Positions 1-6,304 of a DNA stretch of 6,878 nucleotides are shown in pieces; position 1 is the stretch's first letter, and every line of letters starts with the position of its first letter. Source of the stretch: an uncultured Bacteroidota bacterium (lineage in GTDB: Bacteria; Bacteroidota; Bacteroidia; Chitinophagales; S012-47); NCBI GenBank assembly GCA_913062655.1, contig CAJXXO010000142.1, positions 1 to 6,878 of the forward strand, written 5' to 3'. The position numbers and the translations under genes are program-made. Under the pieces are notes generated by a model. That model did not search any database. It saw only the letters and a list, made by a program, of their open reading frames with translations, and was not told the origin of the DNA.

Positions 1-2978
1 CGCAAGGCGTGCAATATGTGGCGGGAGACATTGATTCTGCGGGTCATTACACCATCACCAGTGACCAGGGCGACCTGGTGCAGCTGAAGGTAGACCAAAA
101 AACGCCTGCCTTACTCAACGTGCAAACGCTAAGCTACAATGGTAATCCGGGTACCCCCTATTTCGGGGATATTGCTTTTCACCCGCTGTCGAACAGGCTA
201 TATGGATTTGATACGGTGACCCAGAAAATGGCTACCATTGACCCCACCAATGGCTGGGTAGACACCTTTGGCCTGGAAGACACCCTTGTGCATATTGAGG
301 GGCTCTTCTTCAACAATTTTGGCCGATTGTATGGGTATGGAGATAGTAACCTGTATCGTATCCAGCCCAATAGTGGAGAGGTGTTTTGGCTCACCAATGG
401 TACCGCTTCAGGTATCATAGATGGTTGTGTTTGTCCAGATGGATTGGCCATGGAAAAGACTGTCCCTGATCCGTTATGTGAAGAGGCGCCCTTTTGGTAT
501 ATGATTCATATTCAGAATAACACGGGTGAACCGCAGCCGGTATTTCAAATCCGGGATTTCCTCGATCCGCAGTTAGAGATTATAGATACCGTTAACCCCT
601 TGGCAGGCACAATTCCGGGCGGTACCGGGATAGGCACAAATAGGTTTTTGATCTACCAAACAACCATTCCCGAAGGTAGAACCACCATTGAAATACAAGT
701 GGCCCCCCGCCCGAGCATGGTTTTCCCGGATACGATATTCAACCAGTCTTTTATTGAAACCAACAACAGCTTCCTGGGGGATACGATTTTCAGCGATGAT
801 CCGCGTACAGGGTATATACTTGATCGTACTACCGCATATATTGGCATAGATGACTCTGTGTTTATCGATACGACTATTTGCTCGCCTGACAGTATTGTCA
901 TTTTTAATTGTGGCTCGTACAAAGAGACCGGTTTCTATACCCCCACCAGAAGGAATTCATATGGCTGTACCACCCATTTCTTTTTGGACCTTACCGTCTA
1001 TGATACACAAGCGGATACGGTGGAAGTCAACATTTGCCAGGGCGATCGATATTATGCCGGGGGGCAGTGGCAAACCCAAAGTGGCGTATATACCGACTCG
1101 CTACAAAATGTGAATGGATGCGATAGTGTTATTGTAACCGACTTACGTGTGCTGTCCACGCTGACAACCCAACAAAATATCAGCATCTGTGACGGAGATA
1201 GCTATGTAGCCGGGGGCGCTCCACAAACGCAAGCCGGCACTTATTACGATACCCTTTCCTCCAATGTAGGTTGTGATAGTATTGTGATTACGAACCTCTC
1301 GGTTATTAAAGCAGCCAGCACCAATACTTCGTTGTCCATCTGCGAGGGAGATAGCGTACTATTAGGTGGTAGTTGGCAAACACAAGCTGGCAGCTACATG
1401 GACACGCTGGCCTCTTCAGCCGGATGCGATAGTATCATAACAACAACACTGAGCCTTATCCCCTCTGCCACGACTACCAGAAACATTGTGTTGTGTACAG
1501 GTGATAGTTTATTTGTAGGTGGCGGATGGCAAACAGTGGCCGGAACCTATGTCGATACGTTTACTGGTAACAATGGATGCGATAGCATTGTCACGACACA
1601 ATTATCCTTCAACTCAACCATCACAGCCCAAAGCAGAGTTGATATTTGCACTGGCGACAGTGTCTTTGCAGCGGGTGCCTGGCAAACGCAGCCTGGATTG
1701 TACCAAGACACCGCGGTAAGCCAATTTGGGTGCGACTCGATACATACCCTGGAGCTGGTGGTGCATCCGGATGTAACAAGCAGCCAAACCATCACACTGT
1801 GCCAGGGAGATAGCTTATTTGTGGGGGGAGCCTGGCAAACCCAACCCGGCCAATACACAGATACGTATGCGACCATTTGGGGCTGTGATAGTGTGGTCAC
1901 CACCACTTTGCAATTCAACGCCACCTTCCTGACAAATCTTAGCGACTCGATCTGCCAGGGTGAATCATTTCTATTTGCTGGTCAATCGCTCACTGCTTCC
2001 GGCACCTACTTTGATACCTTGCAAGCGCAGACCGGTTGTGATAGTGTATTGGCATTAACCCTGACGGTGCTGGCTTTGCCGCAGCCAGATCTGGGTCCGG
2101 ATACTACTTTGTGCGCTGGCGAAACGGTTGCATTGAGTCCGGGTATTTTCGCACAGTACCAATGGCAGGACGGTACAACCAATAGTTCCATTATTGTCGA
2201 CCAGACGGGTACCTATGCGGTGACGGTAACGGATGCCAATGGCTGCCAGGCCAGGGATGACCGTACAATTGACTACCAGCCTTTGCCGGTGTTCACCCTT
2301 GGTCCCGATACTACTTTCTGTCCAGGTTTCAGTTTCGATTACAGCTTCAACATAGCCGGGGGTAGCTATCTATGGCAAGATGGGTCCACGGATGGTGATA
2401 TCACGGTAGACCAACCAGGACAATACTGGTTGCAGGTGACAGTAAACAATTGTAGCCGGAGTGATACCATTTCGATTAGTACCTATTCCTTAGAACCCTT
2501 GTCCCTGCCGCCAGACACACTCATTTGTTTGTCTGATAGTTATCTCGTAGATGTTGCCCAACCCAATGGGGCGAATTACCAATGGTCGCACGGGCCTACT
2601 TCTCCACTGGTGATATTGGAAGAAGCGATGACCTACGAAGTAGTGATCACCGATGTCAATGGCTGCCAACAGGCTGGATTCATTACAATCGAGAAAGAGT
2701 ACTGTCCCCCCTCGATTCATTGGCCAAGCGCCTTCTCGCCTAATGGTGATGGACAGAATGACCTGTTTCAGTTACAGACCCAATTGGTCGATATTCAGCG
2801 GGTACAAATTTTCAACAGATGGGGGGCACTGGTATTCGAATCGGCTGGTAATCAACCCTGGGACGGCACCTACAATGGGCAACCGGCCCAGATCGGAACC
2901 TACATTGTGTATGTAGAATACCAGGACGAAACCGGACAATTGTTTCAGCGCAAAGCCAATCTAACCTTGCTGCGATAA
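1..2978 (+). CDS. Giant multidomain surface/secreted protein with T9SS type B C-terminal domain (5' truncated)
   Basis: The reading frame is open from the left edge (first whole codon at 3) to TAA at 2976-2978, so the true start is upstream. The GTG at 9 is not a credible start because coding sequence continues before it. Residues are numbered from that GTG. Residues about 1-145 resemble a beta-propeller-like (DUF6923-type) domain with GDIAFHP and NRLYGFD strands. Residues about 148-233 look like a DUF11-type surface domain. Residues about 282-330 hold a degenerate repeat (C291, C320), and 335-691 hold seven exact 51-residue repeats. Three Ig-like modules follow (693-894), then a gliding motility-associated C-terminal domain (about 899-989) with FSPNGDGQND and the IFNRWG strand, which is the type B sorting signal for the type IX secretion system. 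The product is inferred to be exported across the outer membrane and either released or surface-attached. Its role is probably adhesive or structural; no catalytic motif is visible. Family assignments are from recognition, not a search. Confidence 0.9.
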   Translation, partial: QGVQYVAGDIDSAGHYTITSDQGDLVQLKVDQKTPALLNVQTLSYNGNPGTPYFGDIAFHPLSNRLYGFDTVTQKMATIDPTNGWVDTFGLEDTLVHIEGLFFNNFGRLYGYGDSNLYRIQPNSGEVFWLTNGTASGIIDGCVCPDGLAMEKTVPDPLCEEAPFWYMIHIQNNTGEPQPVFQIRDFLDPQLEIIDTVNPLAGTIPGGTGIGTNRFLIYQTTIPEGRTTIEIQVAPRPSMVFPDTIFNQSFIETNNSFLGDTIFSDDPRTGYILDRTTAYIGIDDSVFIDTTICSPDSIVIFNCGSYKETGFYTPTRRNSYGCTTHFFLDLTVYDTQADTVEVNICQGDRYYAGGQWQTQSGVYTDSLQNVNGCDSVIVTDLRVLSTLTTQQNISICDGDSYVAGGAPQTQAGTYYDTLSSNVGCDSIVITNLSVIKAASTNTSLSICEGDSVLLGGSWQTQAGSYMDTLASSAGCDSIITTTLSLIPSATTTRNIVLCTGDSLFVGGGWQTVAGTYVDTFTGNNGCDSIVTTQLSFNSTITAQSRVDICTGDSVFAAGAWQTQPGLYQDTAVSQFGCDSIHTLELVVHPDVTSSQTITLCQGDSLFVGGAWQTQPGQYTDTYATIWGCDSVVTTTLQFNATFLTNLSDSICQGESFLFAGQSLTASGTYFDTLQAQTGCDSVLALTLTVLALPQPDLGPDTTLCAGETVALSPGIFAQYQWQDGTTNSSIIVDQTGTYAVTVTDANGCQARDDRTIDYQPLPVFTLGPDTTFCPGFSFDYSFNIAGGSYLWQDGSTDGDITVDQPGQYWLQVTVNNCSRSDTISISTYSLEPLSLPPDTLICLSDSYLVDVAQPNGANYQWSHGPTSPLVILEEAMTYEVVITDVNGCQQAGFITIEKEYCPPSIHWPSAFSPNGDGQNDLFQLQTQLVDIQRVQIFNRWGALVFESAGNQPWDGTYNGQPAQIGTYIVYVEYQDETGQLFQRKANLTLLR
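1011..2081 (+). repeat. Seven in-frame 153-bp (51-aa) Cys-bracketed coding repeats
   Basis: The repeats lie inside the large surface protein. The first Cys of each unit falls at residues 343, 394, 445, 496, 547, 598 and 649, exactly 51 apart. The second Cys, in a GCDS motif, is exactly 28 residues after the first in every unit (371, 422, 473, 524, 575, 626, 677). The consensus runs C-x-G-D-S, then G-G-x-W-Q-T-Q, G-x-Y-x-D-T, and G-C-D-S. Unit 2 has P in place of W, and unit 7 is the most diverged (GQSLTASG). A degenerate eighth copy precedes the array at C291/C320, with a 29-residue bracket. Many differences between units fall at third codon positions, so the array looks old and held by protein-level selection, not freshly amplified. 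One disulfide per unit is an inference from the paired Cys. Array borders are set by phase and could shift by several residues. Confidence 0.93.
2085..2690 (+). repeat. Three tandem Ig-like/PKD-like modules in the surface protein
   Basis: Residues 693-757, 759-823 and 830-894 each open with a PDT(T/L)xC element, carry a central Y-x-W-(Q/S)-(D/H)-G strand, a Y-x-(V/L)-x-(V/I) strand, and close on a second Cys. The Cys pairs are C702/C746, C771/C815 (both 44 apart) and C840/C886 (46 apart). This is the common Ig-like or PKD-like spacer module of Bacteroidota secreted proteins that precedes the T9SS sorting domain. It probably acts as a stalk. Boundaries are approximate. Confidence 0.75.
2703..2975 (+). 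other. T9SS type B C-terminal sorting domain (gliding motility-associated, CHU_C/TIGR04131-like)
   Basis: The last 91 residues (899-989) hold the hallmark segments in order: C-P near the start, a P-x-A-F-S-P-N-G-D-G-x-N-D motif at 906-918, V-x-I-F-N-R-W-G at 932-939, W-D-G-T at 951-954, and a final G-T-Y strand leading to a basic RKANLTLLR end. The length of about 90 residues is normal for the family. Type B domains direct export through the type IX secretion system and, in Flavobacterium, work with SprF/PorP-like partner proteins; no such partner is encoded in this window. Confidence 0.92.
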
Positions 2979-3008
2979 GATTTCACAACATCTTAACATG
3001 TCTACCCT

Positions 3009-3016
3009 TACTTTTG
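3009..3016 (+). promoter_or_regulatory. Candidate Bacteroidota -7 box (TAnnTTTG) abutting the GDPD start
   Basis: TACTTTTG matches all six fixed positions of the TAnnTTTG element used by the primary sigma factor of Bacteroidota. Its last base is four nucleotides before the ATG at 3021, so transcription would begin at or within a few bases of the start codon. No TTTG -33 box lies at the usual 19-21 bp spacing; the closest is TTTC at 2981-2984, 24 bp away. The match could be chance, and the gene could instead be read through from the upstream surface-protein gene. Confidence 0.35.
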
Positions 3017-3020
3017 CCCT

Positions 3021-3938
3021 ATGCGAAGATTAGGAATGGTACTGCTTGTCTTTTTAATGGCTTGTAACGCGGAGCAAACTACCGAAACCGAAACATTGAC
3101 CCTACCTGACAACTTCGATATCCAAGGCCATCGTGGTGCGCGGGGACACTACCCGGAAAACACCATCGAAGGGATGATACGCGCGCTGCAAATGGGCGCT
3201 ACTACGCTGGAAATGGATGTGGTGATCACCGCAGACAGTCAGGTGGTGGTGAGCCATGAGCCGTGGTTGTCAGCAGAAATATGCCTGGATGCGAATGGTG
3301 ATACCCTGTCCGATGACCCGGAGCGGTACAACATCTACCAGATGACCTACGAGGAGGTCAAAGCGTTTGACTGTGGATTGAAAGCGCACCCTCGCTTTCC
3401 TGAGCAGGAAAAGGTAAAGGCCCGTAAGCCGCTTCTACTCCACCTCTTGCAGGAAGTAGAGCTCTACCGGGAAGCCGGTAAACTGCCTCCCGTATACTAT
3501 AACATCGAGATCAAGTCGCACCCCGATGGTGATGGGGTCTTTCATCCCAAACCGGCCTTGTTTACAGCCATGGTATTGCGCGTGATCGATGCGGAGAACC
3601 TGCTCAACCGGGTTACCATACAGTCTTTCGATCCACGGACGCTGGAATACGCTAAGCTGTATGCCCCCAACCTCTCCCTGGCATTACTGGTAGAGGCTGA
3701 ACAAACGCTACCCGAATACGAGAAAATGCTCTCCTTCACCCCCGCTATTTTCAGTCCTAACTACGAGCTGGTCGACTCCGAAATGGTGACATGGGCGCAC
3801 AATCGTGGCATGCAGATCATTCCCTGGACGGTCAATGCCCCTGATGCCATCGAAAATATGATCCAACTTGGCGTGGATGGAATTATTAGCGACTATCCTG
3901 ATCGCGTAGCGCAATACAAAAAACAAACAGACGCATGA
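3021..3938 (+). CDS. Glycerophosphodiester phosphodiesterase family lipoprotein (GDPD)
   Basis: A 305-residue GDPD, a TIM-barrel metal-dependent enzyme that hydrolyses glycerophosphodiesters to glycerol 3-phosphate and an alcohol. The diagnostic HRG (H37-R38-G39) is followed by P-E-N-T (45-48), the metal ligand pair E64/D66, catalytic H79, the N-I-E-I-K strand with ligand E163, QSFD at 201-204, W-T-V-N at 269-272, and the closing D-G-I-I-S-D-Y-P at 286-293. The catalytic set looks complete and the length is normal for a secreted GDPD. The N-terminus MRRLG plus a hydrophobic stretch ending LMAC gives a lipobox with C15, so the mature protein is probably a membrane-anchored lipoprotein. The start at 3021 is preferred over Met6 because only it supplies the basic n-region. 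There is no Shine-Dalgarno-like sequence before the ATG. The stop overlaps the next gene by four bases (ATGA), so the two are very likely co-translated. The exact substrate is unknown. Confidence 0.92.
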   Translation: MRRLGMVLLVFLMACNAEQTTETETLTLPDNFDIQGHRGARGHYPENTIEGMIRALQMGATTLEMDVVITADSQVVVSHEPWLSAEICLDANGDTLSDDPERYNIYQMTYEEVKAFDCGLKAHPRFPEQEKVKARKPLLLHLLQEVELYREAGKLPPVYYNIEIKSHPDGDGVFHPKPALFTAMVLRVIDAENLLNRVTIQSFDPRTLEYAKLYAPNLSLALLVEAEQTLPEYEKMLSFTPAIFSPNYELVDSEMVTWAHNRGMQIIPWTVNAPDAIENMIQLGVDGIISDYPDRVAQYKKQTDA

Positions 3939-4984
3939 AAACACCTTGGCTATTACCCTTGCTCCTCATCGTGGTGTGGGCTTGTTCTCAACAAGAAAGC
4001 GACACTACTACCAAAGACACGGTGACAACCGACTCCGTAACGACTGACTTTGACGTGATCGCTTTTGGGTCTTGTGCGCATCAGGACAACGATACTTCGC
4101 TTTGGGAAGACATTGCTGCGCAAAAGCCAGACCTGTGGGTATGGCTGGGTGATAACATCTATGGCGACTCGGAAAACATGGATACCATTCGGGCTAAGTA
4201 TGCCAAGGCGAAAGCAAAACCCGGCTACCAGCAATTGATCGCTGAGGTACCGGTGGTGGGTGTCTGGGACGACCACGACTATGGTGTAAATGATGGCGGC
4301 AAGGAATACCCGAAGAAAGATTCTACCAAACTGCTGATGCTGGACTTCCTGGACGTGCCTGCCGATGCACAGGTACGCGGCTATGAGGGTGCCTACCAAG
4401 CCTTCACGTACGGAGAAGGCGACCAAACGGTGCAATTGATCTTGCTGGACACGCGCTACTTCCGTGATACCCTGGAGCGCACCCCACGCGGGACGGAGCA
4501 GCGCTACTACCCCAATGAAACGGGCGATATTCTGGGCGAAGCGCAGTGGACATGGCTGGACAGCCAACTGATCAACAGCGATGCCGCACTCACCATCATT
4601 GGCAGCAGCATTCAGGTGCTCAACCCGGAACAAGGTTTTGAGAAGTGGGCCAACTTCCCCCAAGCCCACCAGCGACTGTATGACCTGATCGTTAAGACAC
4701 AGCCAAACAACGTGCTGCTACTCAGCGGTGACCGCCACATTGGTGAGTTGGCGCAGATAGAATTGGAAGGTTACCCGAAGCCGATAGTAGAGTTTACCAG
4801 CAGTGGGCTTACCCATACCTGGAGGCGTGACTTTGGTGAAGATAACCCCTACCGCCTGGGCGATTCGTACCACATGCAGCTCAACTATGGCCTCATTCGC
4901 ATCGATTGGGCTAGTGAAACGGTTTACCTGGAGCTAAGAGGAAATAATGGTGAGATCTGGCAGGCGTATTCGATGAACTTGTGA
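3935..4984 (+). CDS. PhoD-like metallophosphatase lipoprotein (alkaline phosphatase D family)
   Basis: A 349-residue protein with the PhoD-like metallophosphatase signature. F-G-S-C (44-47) supplies a Cys that matches the iron-ligand Cys of Bacillus PhoD, followed by G-D-N-I-Y-G-D (72-78), W-D-D-H-D-Y-G (111-117), L-D-T-R-Y-F-R-D (171-178), Q-W-x-W-L (204-208) and S-G-D-R-H (264-268). All key metal and active-site motifs are present. It lacks the N-terminal Ig-like domain of classical PhoD, which is common among short Bacteroidota members. The signal ends VVWAC with lipobox Cys17, and a Thr/Asp-rich linker with repeated TTD (about residues 21-38) separates the anchor from the domain. The likely role is a phosphomonoesterase or phosphodiesterase on the outside of a membrane. 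The ATG overlaps the GDPD stop, so the pair forms an operon. The name phoD is not assigned because family membership does not establish orthology. Confidence 0.9.
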   Translation: MKTPWLLPLLLIVVWACSQQESDTTTKDTVTTDSVTTDFDVIAFGSCAHQDNDTSLWEDIAAQKPDLWVWLGDNIYGDSENMDTIRAKYAKAKAKPGYQQLIAEVPVVGVWDDHDYGVNDGGKEYPKKDSTKLLMLDFLDVPADAQVRGYEGAYQAFTYGEGDQTVQLILLDTRYFRDTLERTPRGTEQRYYPNETGDILGEAQWTWLDSQLINSDAALTIIGSSIQVLNPEQGFEKWANFPQAHQRLYDLIVKTQPNNVLLLSGDRHIGELAQIELEGYPKPIVEFTSSGLTHTWRRDFGEDNPYRLGDSYHMQLNYGLIRIDWASETVYLELRGNNGEIWQAYSMNL

Positions 4985-5022
4985 TGAGTGGTTGGTTATT
5001 TGTGATTTGTAACTGGTGATTG
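4981..5022 (+). repeat. Degenerate tandem heptamer repeat, six units, consensus GTGATTG
   Basis: Six consecutive 7-bp units in perfect register cover the PhoD stop codon and most of the 50-bp convergent gap. They start at 4981, 4988, 4995, 5002, 5009 and 5016. Matches to GTGATTG are 5, 6, 5, 6, 5 and 7 of 7, giving 34 of 42. All units begin GT. The stop codon TGA (4982-4984) is part of the first unit. No intrinsic terminator (GC stem plus U-run) is apparent here, although two genes converge on this site. Confidence 0.6.
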
Positions 5023-5034
5023 GGTGCTTACCTA

Positions 5035-5622
5035 TTATTCCATCACCTCAATCTTCTTATCAACGATTACCGGGGTTTGCTTTCGTAAGTAGGCTGCATA
5101 GGAAGCCATAAAGGAGCGAATGTTCTTGTCAAACCTCTTTCTATCCGAACAAAAAGCGGGAGATTCCAAAAATACCTGCCTACTAAAGGGTTCGGGCTGA
5201 TGTGTTGTATAATACTGCGCGTAGACACCCTCAGGAGCATTATAAAGCGGTTCAAACTGATGGATAACGGAAAGTGCCAGACTATCGAACAACAAAAAGC
5301 TCCACTGACACCGCACCCTCAAAGTATCATTAAGCACTTGGTTGTAGCGATAGACTAAGGTGTTCTTTGCTGTGTCCCCTTCATAGTAAAACAACCATTT
5401 ATTCTCTTTCTTGTCGCTAGTAAGGTCTCCAAATCGATATTGTAAAAATTGTTTTGTCAGGGTAAATAAACTATCGGCATCAATGGGTACCCGAAAGGCC
5501 TGCCTGTACATGTGTTGCTGTACTTTGGTGTTGAAAGGAATGGGCAGGGTATCGCACACAGCCTGCGAGAATACAGCAGCACGAGTGCCTAGAGCTAATA
5601 GAACAAGTAGGAGGTATCGCAT
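5035..5622 (-). CDS. Small secreted protein of unknown function, paralog of the next gene upstream
   Basis: A 195-residue protein read from 5622 down to TAA at 5037-5035. A signal peptide (MRYLLLVLLALGTRAAVFSQA) is followed by mature V-C-D-T-L-P-I-P-F-N-T-K-V. The segment before the Cys does not fit a lipobox (-1 is V), so ordinary signal peptidase cleavage is more likely. The mature part is alpha/beta-like, with W77-L-F-Y-Y, W107-S-F-x-x-F-D-S-L and a basic C-terminal helix, ending KIEVME. Cys23 and Cys158 have counterparts in the neighbouring paralog (24 and 162) and might form a disulfide. I do not recognise the family. The general pattern (VP-x-D-x-L then W-x-F strands) faintly recalls DUF4468-type Bacteroidota proteins, at low confidence. 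It lies 8 bp downstream of its paralog, so co-transcription is likely. No T9SS domain is present. Confidence 0.85.
   Translation of the reverse strand: MRYLLLVLLALGTRAAVFSQAVCDTLPIPFNTKVQQHMYRQAFRVPIDADSLFTLTKQFLQYRFGDLTSDKKENKWLFYYEGDTAKNTLVYRYNQVLNDTLRVRCQWSFLLFDSLALSVIHQFEPLYNAPEGVYAQYYTTHQPEPFSRQVFLESPAFCSDRKRFDKNIRSFMASYAAYLRKQTPVIVDKKIEVME
5498..5553 (-). repeat. Conserved 56-bp direct repeat, copy 1 (mature N-terminus of downstream paralog)
   Basis: This segment matches 6106-6161 with only 3 mismatches in 56 bp, at an offset of 608 bp. It codes for the start of the mature protein, CDTLPIPFNTKVQ and then HMYRQ. The first 21 residues from the Cys are 20/21 identical between the two proteins, and identity drops sharply outside. 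Synonymous sites are also conserved, which is unexpected given the divergence of the rest of the genes. Confidence 0.85.
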
Positions 5623-5630
5623 AGCTTAGG

Positions 5631-6233
5631 TTATTCCATGATGGAGAATTTGATCTCCTCCTCTACAGCCACTTTTCGGTCAGCCAGGTAATATGCCAGA
5701 TATTTCAATTCCCTACGGGTAAAGGCATCAAATTCCCTTAACGTGTTACAATACTTTCCTTGTTGTATAAAATGCTGCCAGGGAATGTACTTTGGTGAAT
5801 TGGCCTTATACCATAGCATGGTAGCACCTTCTGGTGGACTGTAGTAGGGGCTAAAATCTAACACCACACATACCAGTAAACTATCAAATACCATGAACTG
5901 CCAGCTAGAGCGTATGGTTACGCTATCAAAAATAAAGCCCCTGTTGGTAGTTTGAATAATAGTACCCTTTTCCCGATTAACCGATCTATGAAAATACCAA
6001 GTACTTTTCTTGTAAGGCTTTCCTTCCTGACTCGTGCCATGTTTGTGCCATAACAGCTCATGCGTTAAAGAGAATATACTATCCTTTGAAAGGGGCAACT
6101 TGAAAGCCTGCCTGTACATGTGCTTCTGTACTTTGGTGTTGAAGGGAATGGGCAGGGTATCACAACCATGCTGAGCAATAACATGTAGAGAAACAAAGAT
6201 ACATATCCACAAAAATGAAAATTTTATCCACAT
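5631..6233 (-). CDS. Small secreted protein of unknown function, first gene of the paralog pair
   Basis: A 200-residue protein read from ATG at 6233-6231 to TAA at 5633-5631. The frame stays open further upstream to 6446, but the internal Met at 6233 is chosen. It begins a good signal peptide (WIKFSFLWICIFVSLHVIAQ), gives nearly the same length as the paralog (195), and avoids running into the divergent lipoprotein gene. The mature part opens H-G-C-D-T-L-P-I-P-F-N-T-K-V, almost identical to the downstream paralog. Further shared positions are F-x-L-T, W-x-F-x-x-F-D-S-L, P-x-Y-x-x-P-E-G, a late Cys (162), Y-A-x-Y-L/Y-Y-L and a final ME. No enzyme motif is recognised. No clear Shine-Dalgarno or TAnnTTTG box precedes it. 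The 8-bp gap to the next gene suggests a bicistronic mRNA. Confidence 0.85.
   Translation of the reverse strand: MWIKFSFLWICIFVSLHVIAQHGCDTLPIPFNTKVQKHMYRQAFKLPLSKDSIFSLTHELLWHKHGTSQEGKPYKKSTWYFHRSVNREKGTIIQTTNRGFIFDSVTIRSSWQFMVFDSLLVCVVLDFSPYYSPPEGATMLWYKANSPKYIPWQHFIQQGKYCNTLREFDAFTRRELKYLAYYLADRKVAVEEEIKFSIME
6106..6161 (-). repeat. Conserved 56-bp direct repeat, copy 2 (mature N-terminus of upstream paralog)
   Basis: This is the partner of 5498-5553, in the same orientation and the same coding frame, with 3 mismatches in 56 bp. Two of the three differences are within the K/Q codon (AAG versus CAA) that is the only changed residue in the block; the third is a synonymous Pro codon change. 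A further synonymous Cys codon change lies just beyond the block edge. Confidence 0.85.
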
Positions 6234-6272
6234 AGCATCGACTTCAATATTGCAATTTAAACAAAATCGCAA

Positions 6273-6292
6273 TTCTGAAGATTTATTCAGAA
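6273..6292. promoter_or_regulatory. Inverted repeat TTCTGAA-N6-TTCAGAA, candidate operator half 1
   Basis: A perfect 7-bp inverted repeat with a 6-bp spacer (6280-6285), between divergent genes. It shares its TTCTG/CAGAA half-sites with the palindrome at 6305-6314, which favours a protein-binding site over an accidental hairpin. It has no following T-run, so it is not a terminator. Confidence 0.35.
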
Positions 6293-6304
6293 ATTCATTT
6301 AGTT

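Noticed and set aside
9..11. GTG at 9 as the start of the large surface protein
   Set aside because: The same frame is open to the left edge, there is no signal peptide after the GTG, and the sequence begins in mid-domain; the gene is truncated by the window.
1547..1924. Antisense 125-codon frame across the repeat array
   Set aside because: The repeat unit is 153 bp, a multiple of three, so any stop-free antisense frame in one unit tends to persist through neighbouring units. No independent coding signal is visible.
1011..2081. Repeats considered as a CRISPR array or non-coding satellite
   Set aside because: The units are 153 bp, in frame, differ at many third codon positions, and translate to a conserved Cys-bracketed motif; there are no short identical repeats with unique spacers.
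3953..4669. Long (238-codon) open frame on the - strand opposite the PhoD-like gene
   Set aside because: The + strand frame encodes all PhoD family motifs and the antisense translation has no recognisable domain or plausible secretion or start context; it is a shadow of codon bias in the real gene.
5015..5047. GGTGAT ... ATCACC inverted repeat as a terminator between the convergent genes
   Set aside because: The 6-bp arms are separated by 21 bases, there is no GC-rich stem or U-run, and one arm is part of the heptamer repeat.
5067..5255. 62-codon - strand frame inside the downstream paralog
   Set aside because: It overlaps the longer 195-residue frame, which has a signal peptide and clear similarity to its neighbour.
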